From Anthonomus grandis grandis (Eukaryota > Arthropoda > Insecta > Coleoptera > Curculionidae): DNA of 64,000 bases. This document shows, in pieces, positions 57,800-64,000 of the stretch (positions are counted from its first letter, which is position 1; each line of letters opens with the position of its first letter). Position numbers and translations under genes: made by a program. The notes beneath the pieces were generated by a model. That model did no database searches. It was not told the origin of the DNA and was given only the letters and a program-made list of their open reading frames with translations. The DNA is taken from assembly GCF_022605725.1 (NCBI RefSeq), contig NC_065546.1, positions 17,666,227 through 17,730,226 on the forward strand. The letters are read 5' to 3'.

Positions 57800-59726
57800 T
57801 ATAAATTTAAATTTTTAAGGATTATTACAAATAAAATATTTCTTAATATATTTGGTTTATTCAATTTTTATATCCCATTTCTTTTCTTATATTTTTAAGC
57901 TTTTGCAAGTGACACCTAGATTTATTTTCACTTTCCATTATTTGAATGAATTTTTATATTATTACTAATTTTTAGAGACAATTAACATCTCAGCATAGTA
58001 TTAATCCTTTAAAGTAAAGTTTTATCATTTTTAGCCCAATAAAGAATTTTTTTAAAGGTAATTTAAGCATTATTTTAGATACAATTTAGATAAAAGATCA
58101 GAAAAACGATTCAGATAAAATTTTATGAATTAAACAGCCGTTTTTACTTTTATTAACTTTTGCTCGCGGCATATTTCAGTTACGAGAATGTGTCTACATA
58201 TATCAACGAATATAGACTTTCATTATAAGCACTTCTTTATATGTACAATATTATATATTTTTTTAATTTTATTACTCTATAAAAGTTTCAAATATAACCT
58301 ATTTCTTGGCGCGACTATTAAAATACAGGTTTATTCAGGTCATGAAAAAATATATTTTCATAAGCTACATCTTAATAGCTAGTAAATTAAAAAAAAATTA
58401 AAAAGCAATAATCCCAGTAATAAAAAGGACATAAGTAACACTGAAACGTGCACATACTAGGTAACTAAGGTAAAAGGCTCATAATCCTCAATGACAGAAA
58501 CAACAAGTGTTAGGAATTGTAGGGAGTTATATAGAAGATTTTTTTATTAACATCTATCGAATCCTGCTCTTAAACACATTCCTAGATTTTTATATCAGAG
58601 CATTGGATAGTTTGTTGAAGAACTTACTACCTCCTAATATTTCGGATCACTCCAGAATTGCCATACATAGAGTTGCCTTGTCTTCATTCTAAAAAACGTA
58701 CAAAGAAGTGAGTGGTATGCTTATGTAGAATATCATCGGTAGAGTATTTTAAGTTTATCCTTTATATAAATAATATTCTTCCTTTACATGAGATTTTGAA
58801 CTATAAAGATCCAATACATTTTTCCTTATGATCCCAACTTCCTTCGCTGCTGCTAAATTCTAGAAACAAAGGAATTTAATATAATATATTTCAATAGAAA
58901 CATTATTTTTAGGAAAAGCAATGACGTGTACAATATGGACACCACTGATAAAAAATTTAAATAATAATTAATCTTTTAAGTTATAAATGCCTTTTGTTAC
59001 TTCAAAGCCGTGTACTAAATTTTATAGAAATATCTCAAGTAGGAAAAAACCTTTTTTCAAAATTATTACGATTTCCGAAAACTTTAACACTCTTCAAAAA
59101 CGAAGCATCTCTCGATATAGGTTTTTTATGTACAAAATTAAAACTTATTTTGAACACAGAATGTGCTGTTAAAATTTGGACATGTAATTTGAGCTACTCT
59201 GTACGTTCCCTGTTTGACTGGATTAGAAGAGTTCAGTAAAGCACCTACCCTTAAGCTACGTACTTATGGGGAGAAATATTTATAGATCATTTGCAAATGA
59301 TTGTGTGGATGCGCAGATTCATATACTTTCGTACCGTACTTGTGTAGAGATAGAAACTAACTACGATTAATCCGTATTAGATTTGCAACAGCGTCTTATT
59401 CAGTTTATATTAAGTGGCCGAGGTTTTCCACTAAAGCACTTCTGTATATTATTAAAACAAAACCAAAGTTTATGTTCGCGTCGATTTCTGTAGAGAGAAA
59501 AATAAACGAAACCGTGATTTATGCGGACTAGACGTTCTCGATCAGATAATTCCCTAAATCATTTTGTATGTCTGATTTATCGATCGAATTATATTAACTT
59601 GCTTTGTAGTTTCGGGAGATGTTATCAAATTTTATTGGATATTAAAACTATCCTAGTGTGATCTTAATACACACGTGTCAGATTACAAGTTTAAAAATAG
59701 AAAAAGTGCATATGAACTAAATGCTT
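57800..59726. other. Interval without a recognised gene
   Basis: Plus-strand frames at 58,507-58,692 (ending LLPPNISDHSRIAIHRVALS) and 58,987-59,239 read more like protein than background but match no family I know. They could be old retroelement remnants. Confidence 0.25.
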
Positions 59727-59915
59727 GAAAACATCTTGTCGGACTTGCATTGTCTTATTTATTTATTGTAACACGACGTTTCACAGAATCAGAGGATCTT
59801 CAGCCAGCCAAGCGTCGATATACCCAACATCTGGAAGCCTCTACTCTCAGGACAGTGTAGGATCTAGAGAGACGCGTGTCCTTCCCCCCTCCAACTCTTT
59901 TTCACGGATGACTTT

Positions 59916-59932
59916 CCCTCCCTTCCCCCCCC
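59916..59932 (-). other. Possible G-quadruplex sequence on the minus strand
   Basis: Plus strand CCCTCCCTTCCCCCCCC gives four runs of at least three G on the minus strand with loops of 1-2 bases. It lies 25 bp upstream of the TATA box and is exceptional in this AT-rich window. Confidence 0.5.
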
Positions 59933-59956
59933 TTCCAAATCGCTGCACACATCTAG

Positions 59957-59990
59957 TATATAAGCCTATAGAATAGTAGTTTGCTTTCAG
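59957..59990 (+). promoter_or_regulatory. TATA box and initiator-like site inside the inverted repeat
   Basis: TATATAA at 59,957-59,963. TTTCAGTTT places an initiator-like A at 59,989, 32 bp downstream, which is the usual spacing. The same TATA-to-AGTTT layout occurs at 56,291 and 63,586. Activity is inferred only. Confidence 0.4.
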
Positions 59991-60082
59991 TTTACACTTG
60001 ATAACGGTTGGAGATACTTACCAACCGAAACGTCGTGTTACAATAAATAAATAAGACAATGCAAGTCCGACAAGATGTTTTC

Positions 60083-61080
60083 ACTGTACCATTGTCTACC
60101 ACCTTCAAAAACAAACTAAATGCTTATATGGGATATTTCTAAGATATTTTGAAAAGCTTTCTTTCTAAAAAAAATCATATATTTTTTTTAAATTGGGAAA
60201 TAGCCACTAAGCACATTATAAGCTTGTCCTTTGAATATTTCTTTTTTGATACACCAAACAAAACAAGTTGCATATGGCAACTCTATTACAAACTCTGGAA
60301 ACTGAATAAGTACCCCCTGGCAAGTGGCGAGAGAGGCTCGTGTAGGAAGCACAAAACTCTAAACTTAAAAGCATAAGATTCCAACAATTTTTTTAGCAAT
60401 GTATCTGAAGATCAAGTATCTGAAGACCGAGCACTACAAACTAAATAACCTACTTACTAATGTGGCTTACAGATTAACTTTAAATCTACATATTTGTACT
60501 GTCTTTTGGAAAATAAGAGCTAAGAATGAACTTATATTTCCTTTTATAGTCTTTCCTTACTCCAAATTTAGTGTTGTATTTTTTTTTTGAAGAGTAAACA
60601 CGTGACGTAAATACCAGTCTTGAACTATCGACTTGTTGTACTGCCTTCTACTTTATCTGAAGTAATGGAAAGCCTGGCCAATATACGCATTAATAAGTTG
60701 CTTACTAACTTTAAACTGGTAAATAAAAATCTATTTGGTTTTTAATAAAAAAGCACCGCATATGCTCTCTTTTCTGAAAATTGCACTTATGAGGGTCTAT
60801 AAGGCAGATCATCATATAAACATAATTTTTAATAATGTACCTCAGTGATCTGCTTAGGTTCAACATTTTCGTCATTCACATTGCTAGCTTTTGATTTCTT
60901 ATGAAAGACAGGAGCGCTTGCTGATAATCGCACTATACAATGGTATATGATATAAGTGGGGTAGAACCCAACAGAAAGTTTAAAAGTCACTGATTTGGCT
61001 GCATATATCTTTCAAAAAACTTACGACTTACCATTTTATTTTGTTGGAATATTTCTCCAAAACCGGAGGTAATAAAACTG
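60083..61080. other. Interval without a recognised gene
   Basis: No coding or repeat signal I can name. Confidence 0.35.
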
Positions 61081-61152
61081 ATTACTTATTATTATTATTA
61101 ATATTACTCTTATTATTATTTTTATGAATATTACTATTACTATTATTAGTTC
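61081..61152. repeat. ATT/TTA microsatellite
   Basis: Imperfect run of TTA/ATT trinucleotides. Confidence 0.7.
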
Positions 61153-61279
61153 TGGTTTCCATATAAATATCTGATCTATGGTTGATTTAAAGCAGTACCG
61201 AATGCACCACTGGGCACCTGCCTTACTATGTGACCTGTATTCAGCACAACTGACTTCTGTAAGACAAGCAGGTTACGTT

Positions 61280-62330
61280 TACAGGTATTTAGTCAATGAC
61301 TTTTGATAACCTTTATGATATTAATCCTGTTGCTCCTATTACGACGGGTATAATTGTCGTCTTCATATTCTACAGCCTTTGCGTTTCTATCTGTTAAGCT
61401 TTATATTTGAGGTATTTCTCTGCTTCTTTTTGGGTGATGTTGTAAATAGATGGGATTGCAACGTCTATGAGTTGGCACGTTCTCCGCTTCTTATCTTTGA
61501 TTATAATGTCTGGTCTGTTTGCGATTTGTGGTATGTCGATTACAGAGTCCGCGTTGTGCTGATGGTACCACTTGTCTTGAACTTTGATATAGTGTTATTT
61601 GCAAATATTCCAGTGCAGATGTTTGGCAACTTGGTTATGCCGATCAAGATACGCTTTTTTTGCCAGGATTGGGCATGCTAAGACTACATGATGTATGATT
61701 TCCTGGTGCGTCCAGCATAGCCTGCAGTTTAGGTATTTGTAGGTAGGTAGGTACTTTTTAGGATGTTTACTATCTTGCAGTTGGTGGCTATAGCTTGTTC
61801 CTGGCAAGCTGTTTTAAAAAAATCTGTTTTCACTTTGAGTAATCTCAACGTATCACAGATAGTGACACTCCATGATAGTGTCTCACTAATTGTATCTTTT
61901 ATTGTCTCTTTTACTATCTTCTCATTTAAAGCTTTCTCTGTCCATTTTTTCTCTGTCCGTTTCTTTCTTCCTTTTTTTTTTGCTTATGACGTTCTTTCAA
62001 ATTTTTAACTTTAATATCCGTTTTCTTTGGAGCCTGATTCTCATTAGTTTTAGGTGTATATGCTTACTTATACGCCATGCCTAGATACTCTTCTCCTTAT
62101 CTTAATTCCAGGTAAGCCTTCAGATTCTTTGTGGCAATAGCGTAGCTGGTTTCTAAGTTGATTATTCCTCGCAACCTTTCCTTTCTGGGGATGTATAAAC
62201 GGCTTTAGAGTGTATAGGGCGCCATGCATAGTGATCAGTTTCCTGGTGTGAGAATCTAGTTTTTCTCATATCTCCCATATCCAATTTATTAAAGCGAAGC
62301 TGTATTGCACTCCAGGCACTGCCAATGGTG
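61280..62330 (-). pseudogene. RLE-type LINE: C-terminal zinc finger and restriction-like endonuclease
   Basis: Minus strand, 5' to 3': LDSHTRKLITMHGALYTL (~62,210-62,262); RLRGIINLETSYAIATKNLK (~62,125-62,185); a Lys-rich stretch (61,930-62,000); TACQEQAIATN (~61,805); the CCHC finger CRLCWTHQEIIHHVVLAC (~61,675-61,725); HWNICK (~61,600), a stop, then VQDKWYHQH; and RPDIIIKDKKRRTCQLIDVA (~61,462-61,520), where RPD and the later D-V fit the restriction-like nuclease core. It ends with QKEAEKYLKYKA and TTIIPVVIGATGLI. This layout (CCHC then RPD...D) is that of LINEs with a restriction-like endonuclease (R2/R4/NeSL group), not the Jockey type. The reverse transcriptase domain proper is missing. 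Confidence 0.7.
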
Positions 62331-62366
62331 TAATGGCGAGGAATTTATTCTTTGCGTTATTATTTC

Positions 62367-62412
62367 TATTAATATTATTATATTATATTATATTATAATA
62401 ATAATCATATTA
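62367..62412. repeat. AT-rich microsatellite with palindromic core
   Basis: TTATATTATATTATATTATA-type run followed by ATAATAATAATC. Confidence 0.6.
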
Positions 62413-62504
62413 ATGATAATTTCAAAACGATTAAATATTTATAGAAATCACAAAAAATATTGTATTAAGAACTTTCCATTAGCCATTTTCTGAATAACGC
62501 TTTG

Positions 62505-62940
62505 CAGTTATGCTTTTGTACTAAATAAGAGTGATGCACCCTAGTCGTTTAAACTCGTGGCTGTTTTCACTAAATAGTGGTACTAAATTACGTCTATTTT
62601 TTATTAAGTTGAGCATTGCAGTTTTCAAATATAAATGTTTTATATTTAGAAGATTACAACCTAAAAAATTGAGTAGTGGGAAATAACAATAGTAATCCAA
62701 ACTACATTTAATTATACGTTTTGTATTCTGTTTAATGGTTTTAGGCTTTTGTCGAATGCACTATCCCAAGCAACTATTGCCAGAACAAAATAAATGGGTT
62801 TTAAATCACTATTTTTAAGAATTTTATAGATGTTTGTAACAGTATAATTGAAATCTAACTTTTTAATTTGATTAAAATGGCGAATACAAAAAAAATTGAA
62901 CATTGCATTTTCAAGAAAGTGTAAAAAATTTTTCTTAGGT
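62505..62940 (-). pseudogene. Jockey-like LINE, reverse-transcriptase C-terminus
   Basis: Minus strand: NIYKILKNSDLKPIYFVLAI then VAWDSAFDKSLKPLNRIQN (~62,715-62,835), the conserved tail where Jockey-type proteins have (I/V)(V/A)WG..(Y/F)...L..L...QN. After a shift, CSLDYYCYFPLLNFLGCNLL then KHLYLKTAMLNLIKNRRNLV follow (~62,570-62,695), which stay open to near 62,520. Only the last ~140 codons are present, so it is a 5'-truncated copy. Confidence 0.7.
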
Positions 62941-63099
62941 AAAATCCCCTGTATATGTTTACATAAAGCAAAATATAATAATTTTTTTAATAAAAAAATT
63001 ATTTAAACTAATAGTCTAAACCTAAAAATAACAAAGATTTAGTATAAATAAACTTTATTTTTAAGAAAATGATTTTCTTTTGATTTTTGTAAGCATATA

Positions 63100-63295
63100 C
63101 AGGGTATTCCATTTAACAAAAGTACATTTTTACATTTTTTCGAAAACGCAGTGTTCAATGATTGTTCTATTTTTATCATTTTAATAGATAAATTTTAGCA
63201 GAATAAATCCTACTAGTTTGCTAATTTACCCGACCATGTATCTTAAATATTAACAACAAGAATACTATATAGTGCCGACTTACGGAAGTACCCTG
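63100..63295. mobile_element. Mariner-like miniature element (196 bp, TA duplication)
   Basis: Flanked by TA (63,098-63,099 and 63,296-63,297). Ends CAGGGTATTCCATTTA and, inverted, CAGGGTACTTCCGTAAG. No coding sequence. Confidence 0.7.
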
Positions 63296-63585
63296 TATGT
63301 AGTTTTTTTGTAATTATTCGTAAGAAAATTTACATCAAACTAATTTATCATGTTTCGTATATTCGTTTGTTTATTCTTTGTTTTTGTTTTTTTTTTGTTT
63401 TTTTTTCGTTATGGTGAAGGTAATTTTACAAAGGAATTTTTATATAAATTAAACAATGTCTTCAAACATGTTAGAAATGGTTTATTTTATAGTAAATTCG
63501 CTTTTTTTAGCGTTATTTAATTAGTGTTTAAGATTTGTTCGGCCATGCTTCATTACATTTTTCGCTCTGTTAATTACATCTTCAG

Positions 63586-63680
63586 TATATAAGGCCACTT
63601 GTAAGTAGTTTTAGTTTAGTTTTAAGCTTCTTTCGAAGATCTAAGTTAAGTAACACGAGAGTAAAATAAAGAGTTTTCTA
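63586..63680 (+). repeat. TATA-box/AGTTTTAGTTTAG repeat, copy 2
   Basis: TATATAAGGCCACTTGTAAG, then AGTTTTAGTTTAGTTTTAAG, TTCGAAGATC, CACGAGAGTAAAATAAAGAG and TTTTC. It is a direct copy of 56,291-56,396 with a deletion of about 20 bp in the middle. AATAAA is intact in this copy. Confidence 0.6.
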
Positions 63681-64000
63681 TGGAGCTTTGTTCTTGTTTA
63701 AGCCTTGCAGTTGCTTAATTGCGATGGTTTGCATTGGTACTATTATTAGACGCTTTTTATATGTCTAGGAATGTTGCTAGTGCTATTTCTTTGACATCAA
63801 GTGATTTTGACAAGAGTCAAAAATCTCTTAAGGTCACGAGGGGTTGTTTTTGTTAATTTTAATATTACTCAATAATTTTTATCCCTATTTATTTGGCTAT
63901 TATTGCGCCCTGCAACAGGATAATGGCTTGTATCGACCTTGGCCTTTTTAAGTTTATTGAATGATCTAAAATTCGATTCAGTCAAAATGCAAATGCAAGA
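63681..64000. other. Right edge, no recognised feature
   Basis: No gene or repeat recognised before the window ends. Confidence 0.3.

Larger units (their letters stand above)
59727..60082. repeat. 56-bp perfect inverted repeat enclosing a promoter-like cassette
   Basis: 59,727-59,782 and 60,027-60,082 are exact reverse complements over 56 bp (right arm begins GAAACGTCGTGTTACAATAA and ends ...AAGATGTTTTC). Just inside each GAAACGTCG end lies a different hairpin-type core. On the right it is TTGATAAC-GGTTGG...CCAACC-GAAAC (59,998-60,031). On the left (minus strand) it is CTGAAGATCCTC...GAAAC (59,804-59,778). The 244-bp centre has a C-rich tract and a TATA box. No coding sequence. Confidence 0.8.

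Overview
The window is AT-rich, intron-bearing animal DNA dominated by decayed transposable elements. The mix points to an insect: a piggyBac element with TTAA sites, many Tc1/mariner-type elements with CAGGGTG ends and TA sites, pogo/Tigger-like elements, a Harbinger remnant, and Jockey-like, R1-like and restriction-like-endonuclease (RLE) LINEs. A beetle is my guess, but nothing here proves the order. There is no operon structure, CRISPR array or phage.

Layout. 0-3.3 kb: a Jockey-like LINE (minus strand) sits inside an older related LINE. 4.75-7.17 kb: a complete but broken piggyBac element with TTAA duplications. 7.98-10.78 kb: a pogo-like element with GGGGGAATAAG-type ends. 11.18-12.29 kb: a 1.1-kb near-perfect palindromic (foldback) element. 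12.94-13.29 kb: the clearest host gene, an intact 116-codon reading frame resembling the N-terminal zinc-binding part of RNF180. 16.64-18.99 kb: a mariner-type element whose ~0.52-kb terminal inverted repeats run into the transposase C-terminus. 19.7-23.3 kb: two more decayed mariner-type transposases. 24.3-27.4 kb: an IS630-like transposase split by a pogo/Tigger element that carries a PHD-like finger. 27.57-30.93 kb: three short plus-strand segments with splice signals and matching phases, probably exons of an unidentified host gene. 29.1-32.9 kb: two more mariner-type remnants. 32.9-36.1 kb: a decayed Jockey-like LINE with gag zinc knuckles, endonuclease and reverse transcriptase, itself hit by insertions. 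39.6-43.8 kb: another mariner-type element, a pogo remnant, and two foldback elements. 44.64-45.59 kb: an internally deleted Harbinger with a CTG target duplication. 45.9-47.96 kb: an R1/I-type LINE containing a small foldback element.

From 48.19 kb a second likely host gene starts on the plus strand. Its first coding exon (48,440-48,526) encodes a signal peptide and ends at a consensus splice donor. The remaining 15 kb has no convincing continuation and would be its first intron. That interval holds LINE fragments (50.6, 53.5, 61.3-62.9 kb), small mariner-like elements, and short cassettes in which a CTGANGA-type core, a hairpin and GAAAC recur, some with a TATA box upstream and AATAAA downstream.

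How the parts relate: the two supported host genes do not visibly work together. The transposon genes are nearly all broken by stops or frameshifts, so most elements look immobile or dependent on other copies. The most unusual signals are the recurrent TATA/hairpin/GAAAC/AATAAA cassettes, including a 56-bp perfect inverted pair at 59.7-60.1 kb; the three phase-compatible exons; and a template-switch-like hairpin inside a pogo transposase.
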